A stretch of DNA of 11,248 nt from Planctomycetota bacterium (GCA_024277285.1 JAJRVM010000162.1:1-11248); one strand, 5' to 3'. Positions 1 through 7,443 are shown, counted from the stretch's first letter. Translations and numbers: made by a program. Notes: a model not told the origin generated them from the letters alone.

Positions 1-634
1 CCGCGGCTTCCGTTTCGACGACTTGTTCGGCTTCTTCGTTTACGTCGGCGTCGTTGGAATCGTCCATTGCAGACGCTTCTTCGTTGCCTTCATGCTCTTC
101 GTAGTCATAGCCGTAATCGTCACGGTAGTCGGCCTCGTAGTCGTCGTCATACGATTCGTCCGACGCGGCTTCCGTTTCGACTACTTGTTCGGCTTCTTCA
201 TTTACGTCGGCGTCGTTGGAATCGTCCATTGCAGACGCTTCTTCGGCATCTTCGTACTCTTCGTAGCCATAGCCGTAATCGTCACGGTAGTCGGCCTCGT
301 AATCGTCGTCATACGATTCGTCCGCCGCGGCTTCCGTTTCGACTACTTGTTCGGCTTCTTCGTTTACGTCGGCGTCGTTGGAATCGTCCATTGCAGACGC
401 TTCTTCGTTGCCTTCGTACTCTTCGTAGCCATAGCCGTAGTCATCACGGTAGTCGGCCTCGTAGTCGTCGTCATACGATTCATCCGCCGCAGCTTCCGTT
501 TCGACTACTTGTTCGGCTTCTTCGTTTACGTCGACGTCGCTGGAATCGTCCATTACAGACGCTTCTTCGGCATCTTCGTCGTAGCCATAGCTGTAGTCGT
601 AGTCGTCGTAATAGCCGTGGAAGTCGCCGTCGGC
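1..634 (-). repeat. 162-bp tandem repeat inside the acidic protein gene
   Basis: The motif CGCGGCTTCCGTTTCGAC recurs at 2, 164 and 326, and as CGCAGCTTCCGTTTCGAC at 488, so the period is exactly 162 bp (54 codons). Copies at 2-163, 164-325 and 326-487 are nearly identical. The copy at 488-634 matches well in its first 100 bases and then diverges and is shorter. Each unit encodes a Tyr/Asp cluster, a Glu-Glu-Ala-Ser-Ala-Met segment and a Glu-Gln-Val-Val-Glu-Thr-Glu end. Units alternate between Gly-Asn and Asp-Ala just before Glu-Glu-Ala-Ser. The array probably continues beyond the left edge. Confidence 0.95.
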
Positions 635-1501
635 AACCGTTTCATCAGTGCCGGTGGCGACTGCGGGCTCGGCTTGCGAATCGGCCGTTACGGTTTCCAT
701 TTCGACGCGATGCATTTCGTAGTCGTAGCACTCTACGGGGGACTCTTCGCTTGCTTCGACTGCATCGTCTTGCTGGCGGTCGTTCTCGTAGCAATCATCG
801 TAGCTGCCGTCGTAGTCGTAGGCATCAAAAGGCTCGGCACATGCATCGGGCTCTTCGGTAACAACATCAGCTACCTGGTCGCCGGCAGTCTCACTTGCAT
901 TTTCTTCAAGGTGCGTATTGTTTTCAGGATCGCAAGGACAACCGTATAGAGAGCCGTCATTATTAGCATGGCCAGCGTCTGCCTCGTTACTAGTGTCGGG
1001 AGTGGCGTCAGATTTAACGAGATTTTCGGCCGCATCTTCGGCGCAGGTGGACTTGCCACTGTAGTCATCGTATCCGTAGTAGTTTTCGTAGTAACTGTAA
1101 TCCGGATACGCATCGGTCGAGTCGACCTGGGCTTCCAAGGCCGCGTCGTCTTCGTGCTTGGCTTCCGTCGCGTCGGCCGTGGCTGCATCGGCGGCAGCGC
1201 CGCATTCGTCCTGGCACGCATCGACGGGTTCTTCAGCGGGATCCTCGATGATGGCGACCACAGCTCGGCCGCTCAGATCAAGGTCTTCGTGGCTATCTTG
1301 GGCTGCCACGGGTTCGGTAATAGGTGCGAATTCTTCTCCATACTCCTCCATGCAAACGTCCACGAAGGGACGCATGTTGCTGTAAGTGGGACCGAATCGG
1401 TAATAATCGGTACAGATTTGAGCTTGGGCGGTCACAGCCATCGAAAAGGCAGACCCTAACGTGGCCATGAGCACGGCCCAACGTAAACAAGCGCGAGTCA
1501 T
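1..1501 (-). CDS. Secreted acidic Tyr/Asp/Glu-rich tandem-repeat protein, partial (3' end outside window)
   Basis: The reading frame stays open from an ATG at 1501 down to the left edge, giving 500 residues without a stop. The start is set by an AGGAGG motif 9 nt upstream. Residues 1-27 look like a Sec signal peptide: Arg residues at the start, a hydrophobic core, then Ala-Gln-Ala before a probable cleavage site. Residues 28-290 are acidic, with scattered Cys (30, 50, 96, 100, 153, 188, 190, 221, 237, 258) that could form disulfides after export. From about residue 290 the chain becomes 54-residue tandem repeats rich in Tyr, Asp and Glu with almost no Lys or hydrophobic core; this part is probably disordered or dependent on bound cations. 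I do not recognise a family. A cell-surface or matrix protein that binds cations is a guess from composition. Codon-level conservation between repeat copies supports this frame over the open frames on the other strand. Confidence 0.85.
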   Translation of the reverse strand, partial: MTRACLRWAVLMATLGSAFSMAVTAQAQICTDYYRFGPTYSNMRPFVDVCMEEYGEEFAPITEPVAAQDSHEDLDLSGRAVVAIIEDPAEEPVDACQDECGAAADAATADATEAKHEDDAALEAQVDSTDAYPDYSYYENYYGYDDYSGKSTCAEDAAENLVKSDATPDTSNEADAGHANNDGSLYGCPCDPENNTHLEENASETAGDQVADVVTEEPDACAEPFDAYDYDGSYDDCYENDRQQDDAVEASEESPVECYDYEMHRVEMETVTADSQAEPAVATGTDETVADGDFHGYYDDYDYSYGYDEDAEEASVMDDSSDVDVNEEAEQVVETEAAADESYDDDYEADYRDDYGYGYEEYEGNEEASAMDDSNDADVNEEAEQVVETEAAADESYDDDYEADYRDDYGYGYEEYEDAEEASAMDDSNDADVNEEAEQVVETEAASDESYDDDYEADYRDDYGYDYEEHEGNEEASAMDDSNDADVNEEAEQVVETEAA

Positions 1502-1510
1502 TCCATTAAT

Positions 1511-1516
1511 CCTCCT
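1511..1516 (-). promoter_or_regulatory. Ribosome binding site of the acidic repeat protein
   Basis: AGGAGG on the minus strand lies 9 nt before the ATG at 1501. A nearer ATG at 1506 reads Met-Glu-stop, so only the ATG at 1501 opens the long frame. The strong match decides the start. Confidence 0.75.
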
Positions 1517-1787
1517 GAACTACACTCGACGCGCTGGCGGTAAGAACCCCACACTTGATCGCCAGCTTCCATTGACGCTTGCGCCGGACACGGGCATCCA
1601 TGTATCCTTGCTGATGTATCGTATCGGAGCCCTTGAAATAAGCTCATTAGGTAATTGACGTTGCCCGGGCAAAGAGCGCAAGCTGTAGCCCATTTCGCGC
1701 GACCAGCGAATATTGGGAAAGAGTAGCGGCAGCAGCGGTCGTTCCGCGTGTACCGACTGCGCCGGGGGGCGAGCAGCCGGCAATTGG

Positions 1788-1812
1788 GATCGTTACCCCC
1801 AAGGGGGCGATC
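1788..1812. other. Hairpin with terminator-like tail on the plus strand
   Basis: The arms GATCG + CCCCC and GGGGG + CGATC pair around a tiny loop; a TTA bulge sits in the left arm. The sequence continues TTTTG on the plus strand. A terminator between divergent genes would have no annotated transcript to end, so it may close a small unannotated RNA or be a leader structure. The short T-run makes efficient termination uncertain. Confidence 0.4.
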
Positions 1813-1975
1813 TTTTGTGTGCCGCGTGCCGTACACTTGGGCACGTGGCCAGTGAGGTCGCAAGTGCTTGACAGGCCAAGAGATCGATCTTGGCTTGGGC
1901 TTCCGCTCCGTGTACTGTGGAGGGTTGCTACCCTCGGGAAACGGTACGGTCACATTCGCAACAGGCAAGTAGACC

Positions 1976-3877
1976 ATGGGACTGCCCCCATCCACACACC
2001 CCTACATTGCGGTTGGTGTCACGATTTTCGTTTTCTTGGCGCTGCAGCTGCGCCGAAACGTGTCGGCTGACCTCGTTTTCATGATGGGGTTGATGGTTGT
2101 CACGCTCAGTGGTGTCATTTCGCCAGACGAAGCACTGCGCGGTTTTGCCAGCCCGGCGCCATTAACGGTCGCCGGTTTGCTCGCGGTAGCGGCCGGATTG
2201 CGTACCACGGGCGTGTTGGATTGGATCGGCCGCAAGCTGTTGGGACAAGTGCAAACCGAGCGGCAAGCGATGGTGCGTCTGTCTGGCACGCTGATCGCCG
2301 CATCTGCGTTCATGCTCAATACGGCGGTCGTTGCCATGATGATGCCGGTCGTGATCGACTGGTGTCGACGCCACAATCTGTCGCCCTCCCGTCTGTTGAT
2401 TCCGTTGAGTTACTGGACGATTCTTGGCGGTGTTTGCACGCTGGTTGGGACCAGCACGACACTGGTCGCCAATGGCGTGCTGCGTGAGCAGCACCGCAAC
2501 CGGTCGATTGCGCTGCAGACCGAATCGGTGACGGCGGAAGACGCTGCAGTGACCGCATGGAATCAGCATTTTCTGGACAATGTGCAACCAATGGGGCTTT
2601 TTGAATTGGGTTATGTTGGCTTGCCTTGTGCCTTGATTGGCGGTTTGACGCTGTTTTTTCTAGCCCCACGCTTGTTACCCAACCGGACGGACATTGTTGA
2701 GCAGTTGGGCGAGTCGCGGCGCGAGTATCTGGTCGAGATATTGGTGCAGAGCGATTGCCCGTTGATTGGCAACACGATCGAAGAGGCCGGCTTGCGCCAG
2801 CTGCCCGGGTTATTCCTCATCGAGATCGATCGCAACGGCGAAGCCATCACGCCGGTCACTCCGCAAGACACACTTCATGCGCAAGATCGATTACTGTTCA
2901 CCGGTGTGGTCAGTACGATCGTTGACTTGGAGAAGATTCCTGGCTTGGTACCGGCAGGTGACTTGTCCTACGAGTTTCATCCCACCAAACGGATGCGTCG
3001 GCGTTTGACGGAAGTCGTGCTCTCACCATCATCTCCGCTGATCGGCAGCACGGTGCGCGAGGGCAATTTTCGGCAGCGTTACAATGCCGCGGTGGTGGCG
3101 GTGCATCGCAGCGGCGCGCGGTTAACGAGCAAGATTGGCGATATCGCGTTAGCCGCTGGCGACACGTTGTTGCTGCAGACGCGCAACGATTTTGTGGCCA
3201 ACTATCGCAATAGTCGGGATTTCTATCTGGTCAGTGACGTCGAGGGTTCCACGCCGCGGTTGCATCACAAGATGAAGCTTGCGGCGGGATTGGTCTTGTT
3301 ATTAGTGGCGTTACTCTGTTTTTCGACATGGGTTTCGCGCGACCCTTCGTGGACCACGATTTGCGCCATCTCGGTCGTCGTGCTCATGGTGCTGACGCGA
3401 TGTTTGACGATGAGCGAAGTACGCAACTCACTCGACTCGCGACTCATTCTGACGATCGTCGCCGCGTTGGGGATCGGTCGGGCCTTGGAGTCGAGTGGGG
3501 CGGCGGCTATCATCGCGGATTATGTGGTGTGTCTCTTTGGCGACAACCCCTGGGTGCTCCTGATTGCCGTCTATTTGCTCGCCGCCGTTTTTACCGAAAC
3601 CATTACGAACAATGCGGTTGCGGCGCTTTTGTTGCCGATCGCCATCGCGGTGGCATGGGAAGGACATTACAATCCAAGGCCGTTCATAATCGCTATTACG
3701 CTCGCCGCGTCACTTTCGTTTGTCACGCCGATTGGCTATCAGACGAACCTGATGGTGATGGGCCCCGGTGGTTACCGGCCGGCGGATTTCTTGAAATGCG
3801 GTATTCCCGTTGCGCTGGTGGTGGCCATCACCGCGCTGGTGCTGATTCCCAATATCTGGCCGCTGATGGCGAATTGA
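1976..3877 (+). CDS. SLC13/DASS-type permease with two TrkA-C-like (RCK_C) domains
   Basis: This 633-residue inner-membrane transporter matches the divalent anion:sodium symporter plan, whose members carry sulfate, phosphate or dicarboxylates; the substrate cannot be read here. The first membrane half spans about residues 8-235, with Leu-Asn-Thr-Ala-Val-Val-Ala-Met at 114-121 and Gly-Thr-Ser-Thr-Thr-Leu-Val at 158-164. Residues 248-420 form two soluble TrkA-C-like domains with paired Pro-Leu-Ile-Gly motifs (262-265 and 354-357), probably cytoplasmic sensors. The second membrane half (433-630) has Thr-Asn-Asn-Ala-Val-Ala-Ala at 544-550 and Thr-Pro-Ile-Gly-Tyr-Gln-Thr-Asn at 584-591. An in-frame TAG one codon before the ATG fixes the upstream limit, and the next Met lies inside a membrane segment. 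The ribosome site is weak. In the first half the usual Asn-Asn-Thr motif reads Leu-Asn-Thr. An HtrA protease gene follows after 47 bp. Confidence 0.93.
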   Translation: MGLPPSTHPYIAVGVTIFVFLALQLRRNVSADLVFMMGLMVVTLSGVISPDEALRGFASPAPLTVAGLLAVAAGLRTTGVLDWIGRKLLGQVQTERQAMVRLSGTLIAASAFMLNTAVVAMMMPVVIDWCRRHNLSPSRLLIPLSYWTILGGVCTLVGTSTTLVANGVLREQHRNRSIALQTESVTAEDAAVTAWNQHFLDNVQPMGLFELGYVGLPCALIGGLTLFFLAPRLLPNRTDIVEQLGESRREYLVEILVQSDCPLIGNTIEEAGLRQLPGLFLIEIDRNGEAITPVTPQDTLHAQDRLLFTGVVSTIVDLEKIPGLVPAGDLSYEFHPTKRMRRRLTEVVLSPSSPLIGSTVREGNFRQRYNAAVVAVHRSGARLTSKIGDIALAAGDTLLLQTRNDFVANYRNSRDFYLVSDVEGSTPRLHHKMKLAAGLVLLLVALLCFSTWVSRDPSWTTICAISVVVLMVLTRCLTMSEVRNSLDSRLILTIVAALGIGRALESSGAAAIIADYVVCLFGDNPWVLLIAVYLLAAVFTETITNNAVAALLLPIAIAVAWEGHYNPRPFIIAITLAASLSFVTPIGYQTNLMVMGPGGYRPADFLKCGIPVALVVAITALVLIPNIWPLMAN

Positions 3878-3910
3878 AATTCTGGGCCCTGCCGCAGTGG
3901 AATCGTTCAT

Positions 3911-3916
3911 GAGGAG
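3911..3916 (+). promoter_or_regulatory. Ribosome binding site deciding the HtrA start
   Basis: GAGGAG lies 8 nt before the ATG at 3925 and only 5 nt before an in-frame TTG at 3922. Spacing and codon preference favour the ATG. Confidence 0.7.
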
Positions 3917-3924
3917 TCGTATTG

Positions 3925-5052
3925 ATGCAACGTCAACTATTTGTCTTAGCGGCTGTCTGCCTGCTTATCGGAGTGACTATCGGCAACTTGCTGCATCCAT
4001 TCGACAACCTGGAAACAGCGCTGGCGCAGGACGTCGCGGCGTCTTCGGACCCGGACGCCGTGGTCTACACACCCGAAGAGAAGGTGAATATCGCGGTTTA
4101 CGAAAACACCAATCAGGGGGTCGTGAACATTACCACGCGCGCCGCTCGTTCCGACATGTTCTTCATGGATGTGCCCACTGCCGAGGGGTCTGGATCGGGT
4201 TCGGTGCTCGACAAGCAAGGGCATATTCTGACCAACTACCACGTGATCGAAGGTGCGCAGCAAATCTACGCAACACTCGCCAACGGAAAGTCGTATCCCG
4301 CCGGCCTTGTTGGCCAGGATCCGTCGAATGACATCGCGGTCTTGCAGATTGAAGCGCCCAAGGAAGAACTACATCCGATACCGCTTGGTGACTCGGCACA
4401 TCTGAAGGTCGGACAGAAGATTTTTGCTATCGGAAACCCGTTTGGGCTTGAACGCACCTTGACGATCGGCGTCATATCCAGCTTGAACCGGACACTCAAG
4501 TCACGCAACCGGCGGACGATCAAGAACATCATTCAGATCGATGCGGCGTTGAATCGAGGCAATTCGGGGGGGCCGCTGCTGGACAACCGTAGTCGCTTGG
4601 TGGGCATGAATACCGCGATCGCCAGTACGACCGGAGAGAACACCGGGGTCGGTTTTTCGATTCCGGTGAATATCATCAAACGGGTTGTGCCCCAGTTGAT
4701 CGAACATGGCCAGGTGACTCGCCCCGATCTGGGGGTCGCGCGCGTGTATCAGCGTGAGGATGGTCTGATGATCGCCGCACTCGCCCCTGGCGGACCGGCC
4801 GAACGTGCCGGGCTTAAGGGATTTCGATTGGTCCGCTCGCGTTCGCGGCGTGGGCCCTACATTGTCGAGCAGACGCGAGTCGATCAATCCCAGGCAGATG
4901 TGATCATCGGCATCGACGGCAAGAGGATCCGCACGGTGGACGAAATGCTGACACTGATCGAACAGAAAAAACCTGGTGAAAAGGTTTTGGTCAGCGTCGA
5001 GCGTGGTGGTCGGCAGGTCGATGTGGAAGTGACACTTGGGGCGTCAGAATAG
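3925..5052 (+). CDS. HtrA/Deg-family serine endoprotease with one PDZ domain
   Basis: This 375-residue protein belongs to the trypsin-like S1C (DegP/DegS/HtrA) proteases, which degrade or process misfolded envelope proteins. An N-terminal hydrophobic stretch (about 4-23) followed by Ala-Leu-Ala at about 32-34 indicates export, either cleaved or kept as an anchor. The catalytic triad is intact: His106 in Thr-Asn-Tyr-His-Val, Asp136 in Ser-Asn-Asp-Ile-Ala, and Ser214 in Gly-Asn-Ser-Gly-Gly-Pro. A single C-terminal PDZ domain covers about 265-372, as in DegS-type members and unlike two-PDZ DegP. That PDZ carries a basic insert of roughly 25 residues (about 299-324, several Arg/Ser) between the Ala-Gly-Leu-Lys segment and Asp-Val-Ile-Ile-Gly-Ile-Asp-Gly. 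The gene follows the permease by 47 bp, so co-transcription is likely. The family is certain; the in vivo substrate is unknown. Confidence 0.95.
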   Translation: MQRQLFVLAAVCLLIGVTIGNLLHPFDNLETALAQDVAASSDPDAVVYTPEEKVNIAVYENTNQGVVNITTRAARSDMFFMDVPTAEGSGSGSVLDKQGHILTNYHVIEGAQQIYATLANGKSYPAGLVGQDPSNDIAVLQIEAPKEELHPIPLGDSAHLKVGQKIFAIGNPFGLERTLTIGVISSLNRTLKSRNRRTIKNIIQIDAALNRGNSGGPLLDNRSRLVGMNTAIASTTGENTGVGFSIPVNIIKRVVPQLIEHGQVTRPDLGVARVYQREDGLMIAALAPGGPAERAGLKGFRLVRSRSRRGPYIVEQTRVDQSQADVIIGIDGKRIRTVDEMLTLIEQKKPGEKVLVSVERGGRQVDVEVTLGASE

Positions 5053-5056
5053 CGAT

Positions 5057-5197
5057 GTTGCCGAAGCCACGAAAGGCAACTGCTTTACGATTCCGAGTGT
5101 GCTGACCGCACATCGGTTCAGCCGTTTGACACGAATGAAATGGGCATCGCCCCCTGCGGGCTTGACTCGCAGGTGGTGGGTTCCTGCTGCAACCCAC
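5057..5197. other. Cluster of four hairpins downstream of the HtrA gene
   Basis: Four short inverted repeats follow the HtrA stop: GTTGCC/GGCAAC (5057-5080), TGTGC/GCACA (5098-5112), CCTGCG/CGCAGG (5153-5173) and GTGGGTT/AACCCAC (5176-5197). The last two are almost adjacent and are the strongest, the final one with an 8-nt loop. None has a clean T-run, so this may be a weak transcript end or an mRNA-stabilising structure. I see no gene here. Confidence 0.4.
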
Positions 5198-5211
5198 ACA
5201 GGGCGTTTGTT

Positions 5212-5316
5212 CTAGTCTTCGTCTCAAAACTCATATTTATCACCTTGCGTTTCGCGTAATCTGCTGAAAATGACATGGCTTTGCCGCGCGAAAAGACGTT
5301 TTGAGACAAAGCCTAG
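5212..5316. repeat. Inverted-repeat element, copy 1 (MITE-like)
   Basis: The ends are imperfect inverted repeats of 19 bp: CTAGTCTTCGTCTCAAAAC at 5212-5230 and GTTTTGAGACAAAGCCTAG at 5298-5316, with 17 of 19 positions complementary. The inner core also holds TTTCGCG and CGCGAAA arms. CTAGTCT occurs directly at both edges (5212-5218 and 5313-5319) and could be a target duplication. There is no coding capacity. The 87-bp section from GTCTCAAAAC to GTTTTGAGAC aligns without gaps to copy 2, with 57 of 87 positions identical. Confidence 0.75.
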
Positions 5317-5550
5317 TCTGAGCGTCTAATCGTGTTCACGCGTGGTTCACCTATGCGAAACCTCCTTTTTCGTATGGGGTTTAATAGTAGGAGTTGTGCC
5401 GCGACCGCGTTTTTTGCGGTTAATTTGGGCCAATTCGTGGCAGATCATCGCCGGCCTATGGCGGGGTTTTACCGTCAGAACTCGCGCGAATATGGGTGTT
5501 TTCAAACGTTGTACAGGTCCAGAAACGTCCGGTTGGATTAGAATGAAGCT
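5317..5550. other. Spacer between the two inverted-repeat elements
   Basis: This 234-bp stretch has no convincing gene; short open frames on the plus strand lack good ribosome sites and recognisable protein character. It contains a small hairpin, ACCGC/GCGGT with a T-rich loop (5404-5420). The promoter of the EF-hand gene could lie in its right part, but no clear -35/-10 pair is visible. Confidence 0.4.
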
Positions 5551-5653
5551 AAGTGCTTCGTCTCAAAACTCGAAGTCGTCCGCATTCGCACCGCGAATTT
5601 GACGCAAAGTCGTGTTGTTTTGCCGTGTGAAAGCACGTTTTGAGACGAGACTT
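5551..5653. repeat. Inverted-repeat element, copy 2 (MITE-like), just upstream of the EF-hand gene
   Basis: TCGTCTCAAAAC at 5558-5569 is perfectly complementary to GTTTTGAGACGA at 5637-5648, and pairing extends to AAGT/ACTT at the outer edges with a 2-nt offset. The arms are 77 bp apart from start to start, exactly as in copy 1. The right third is most conserved with copy 1 (TTTGCCG and CGTTTTGAGAC shared). An internal hairpin ATTCGC/GCGAAT lies at 5584-5598. The element ends 60 bp before the EF-hand start codon, so it may sit in the leader or promoter of that gene. Confidence 0.75.
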
Positions 5654-5713
5654 GGTTGGACAAGAGAAAACTCTGGGCAGATCATCTCTATTGAGAGCAA
5701 AGTGAGTCGAACG

Positions 5714-7432
5714 ATGAAGATTCGGTTTCTGTCGAAGGGCATTGGGTGGGCGTGTCTCGTGTTCTTGACGCTCAGTTTCTTGGCTCCTGCGGTGGATGCA
5801 CAGCGTCGCGGTGGAGGGCCTCCCCCCGGAATGACGCGTGGTCCGAGCAGTCGTGGCGGTGATCGTGGCAGCCCACCCCCAAGTGGACCGATGTCTTTCA
5901 TATCGCGGCTCGACCGGAATGGCAACGGCATGATCGACCCGGACGAAATGCAGGGTCGCACCCGGATGATGTTCGAGCGGATGGCGGGCGAGGCTCATTT
6001 GGACATGTCACGTCCGATTCCGCTCGAGGCGATCGGGCGCGCGTTCGAGGAGATGCGTAACCGGCGCATGCGCGAACAGAGTGGTGACTCGCGCTCAAGT
6101 AGCAGCGATCGGGGCCGCAGTGGTAGTGATCGAGGTCGGGACCGTGGCAGCAGTCGCAGTGCAGCACCCGATTCTGGTTACGAACCGCTTGTTGCCGGGT
6201 TCGGTGAGGTCGATATGTTTGACGCCGTGCCCGGTTTTGGTGATGCTGGCGAGCGGTTTGCCGTGAAGATTACCGATGCGGATCGTCAGGAAGCGGCGCG
6301 AATGATGGCGCGTAACGATGGCAACAAGGATGGAGTCTTGGACAAGGAGGAAATCCGCCGTGACCGTTGGCGCGATGACGCCTTGATGACCGATCGCAAC
6401 CGCGACGGCAAGCTGACGCTCAATGAACTGGCGCTTCGCTATGCGATGCGCCGCACACAGAAAGAGGGGAGCAGCAGCAGCAGCTCACAACGGTCCACTA
6501 GTCGCAGTACGTCATCGCGTGGATCGTCGAGTTCGTCACGCGATTCGGGGAGTGGAGACCGTCAGAATCGCATGGTCGTTTTCATGTTCGGACGCTACGA
6601 TCGTAATAAAAATGGGGTAATTGATGGGGATGAGTTCAAGTCGATGCGTGGTGGGGGTGAACGTTACGATTTGAACAAGGATGGCAAAGTCACCCGGGAC
6701 GAGATGGCAAAGGCGATGGGGGATCGCTTTGGCGGTCGCAGCGGGGGCGAAAGCGGCGGCCGGTTCTACTCGCGCCGTGGCGACCGGTCACGCGGCGATG
6801 AAAAGAAGGACAAGTCGGCTTCATCGTCGAGTTCCGATGGACGCAGGTCGTTTCGGTCGCGAACTGCAGCGGATCGGTTGGCCGATTACGAAGAGCTTCC
6901 CGAATGGTTTGCTCGGTCGGACGCGAACGCCGATGGACAAGTGGAAATGTCGGAATACGCCAGTTCGTGGTCTGATACCGTGGTCGCTGACTTTGCGCAA
7001 TTTGACCTCAACGGCGATGGCATTGTGACGCCAGCCGAATGCATGAAAGCCGTAGAGCGGGGTGCCGTGCAGGGCGCCGCGCCGGCAACGGCCAGTAGTA
7101 GTACGCCCGCCAGCAGTACGGCCGCAAGCAGCCGAGCTAGTTCGCCGAGCGTGCGGCCGACGTCGTCGGTAGCCACGCGCCGTGAACCTGCCACGCCTAG
7201 CGTTGCGGCATCGAGCCAGCGAGCGACCGCGTCCGCCGGACCGGGAAATGTTTCGGGCAGGTACATCAAGTTCGCCGTCGGCGTCATTAAAAGATATGAT
7301 GCGAACAAGGACGGCGTGCTCACGGCCGATGAGTGGAAGAGCATGCCCAACGACTATTCTTACGCCGACTCGGACAAAGACGGACGTCTCACTCCGGTCG
7401 AGCTGGGAGCTGCGTATCAGTCGCCTAAATGA
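5714..7432 (+). CDS. Secreted protein with nine EF-hand loops and Ser/Arg-rich linkers
   Basis: This 572-residue protein starts at ATG 5714, where a typical signal peptide begins (Lys/Arg, hydrophobic core to about residue 25, Val-Asp-Ala before a probable cleavage near 29). The frame stays open further upstream, but an earlier start would bury the signal peptide. Nine canonical 12-residue calcium loops begin with Asp and end with Glu at 67-78, 202-213, 227-238, 296-307, 319-330, 403-414, 431-442, 529-540 and 552-563. After the first loop they fall in four pairs, as in functional EF-hand modules. Linkers at about 125-150, 250-280, 340-385 and 455-510 are low-complexity Ser/Arg/Gly or Ser/Ala/Thr. 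Calcium binding outside the cytoplasm is the expected property; the biological role is unknown. Similar EF-hand-rich exported proteins are common in planctomycetes. It stands alone, preceded by an inverted-repeat element and followed by palindromes. Confidence 0.92.
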   Translation: MKIRFLSKGIGWACLVFLTLSFLAPAVDAQRRGGGPPPGMTRGPSSRGGDRGSPPPSGPMSFISRLDRNGNGMIDPDEMQGRTRMMFERMAGEAHLDMSRPIPLEAIGRAFEEMRNRRMREQSGDSRSSSSDRGRSGSDRGRDRGSSRSAAPDSGYEPLVAGFGEVDMFDAVPGFGDAGERFAVKITDADRQEAARMMARNDGNKDGVLDKEEIRRDRWRDDALMTDRNRDGKLTLNELALRYAMRRTQKEGSSSSSSQRSTSRSTSSRGSSSSSRDSGSGDRQNRMVVFMFGRYDRNKNGVIDGDEFKSMRGGGERYDLNKDGKVTRDEMAKAMGDRFGGRSGGESGGRFYSRRGDRSRGDEKKDKSASSSSSDGRRSFRSRTAADRLADYEELPEWFARSDANADGQVEMSEYASSWSDTVVADFAQFDLNGDGIVTPAECMKAVERGAVQGAAPATASSSTPASSTAASSRASSPSVRPTSSVATRREPATPSVAASSQRATASAGPGNVSGRYIKFAVGVIKRYDANKDGVLTADEWKSMPNDYSYADSDKDGRLTPVELGAAYQSPK

Positions 7433-7443
7433 TTTCGGCGTGG

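Larger units (their letters stand above)
1502..1975. other. Divergent intergenic region, no supported gene
   Basis: This 474-bp stretch separates two divergent genes and should hold both promoters. A perfect TTGACA at 1868-1873 faces the permease, but the hexamer 17 bp downstream (TGGCTT) is a poor -10, so I do not call a promoter. The open frames here have unconvincing composition. The only clear structure is the hairpin at 1788-1812. Confidence 0.5.

Noticed and set aside
23..949. Long plus-strand open frame of 308 codons, rich in Phe, Val and Ile
   Set aside because: It is the complement of the acidic Asp/Glu/Tyr repeat codons. The minus-strand frame has a strong ribosome site, a signal peptide and a consistent repeat, which explains the lack of stops here.
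1868..1896. TTGACA as a permease promoter
   Set aside because: The -35 is perfect but the hexamer 17 bp downstream, TGGCTT, is a poor -10, so there is not enough to call it.
1498..1995. Minus-strand open frame of 165 codons whose stop overlaps the ATG of the acidic protein gene
   Set aside because: The ATGA overlap looks like translational coupling, but the product has no recognisable domain or plausible composition, and its start lies inside the permease gene on the other strand.
5332..5602. Short plus-strand open frames of 69 and 86 codons between the inverted-repeat elements
   Set aside because: They start with non-ATG codons, have no clear ribosome site, and the longer one runs into copy 2 of the inverted-repeat element.
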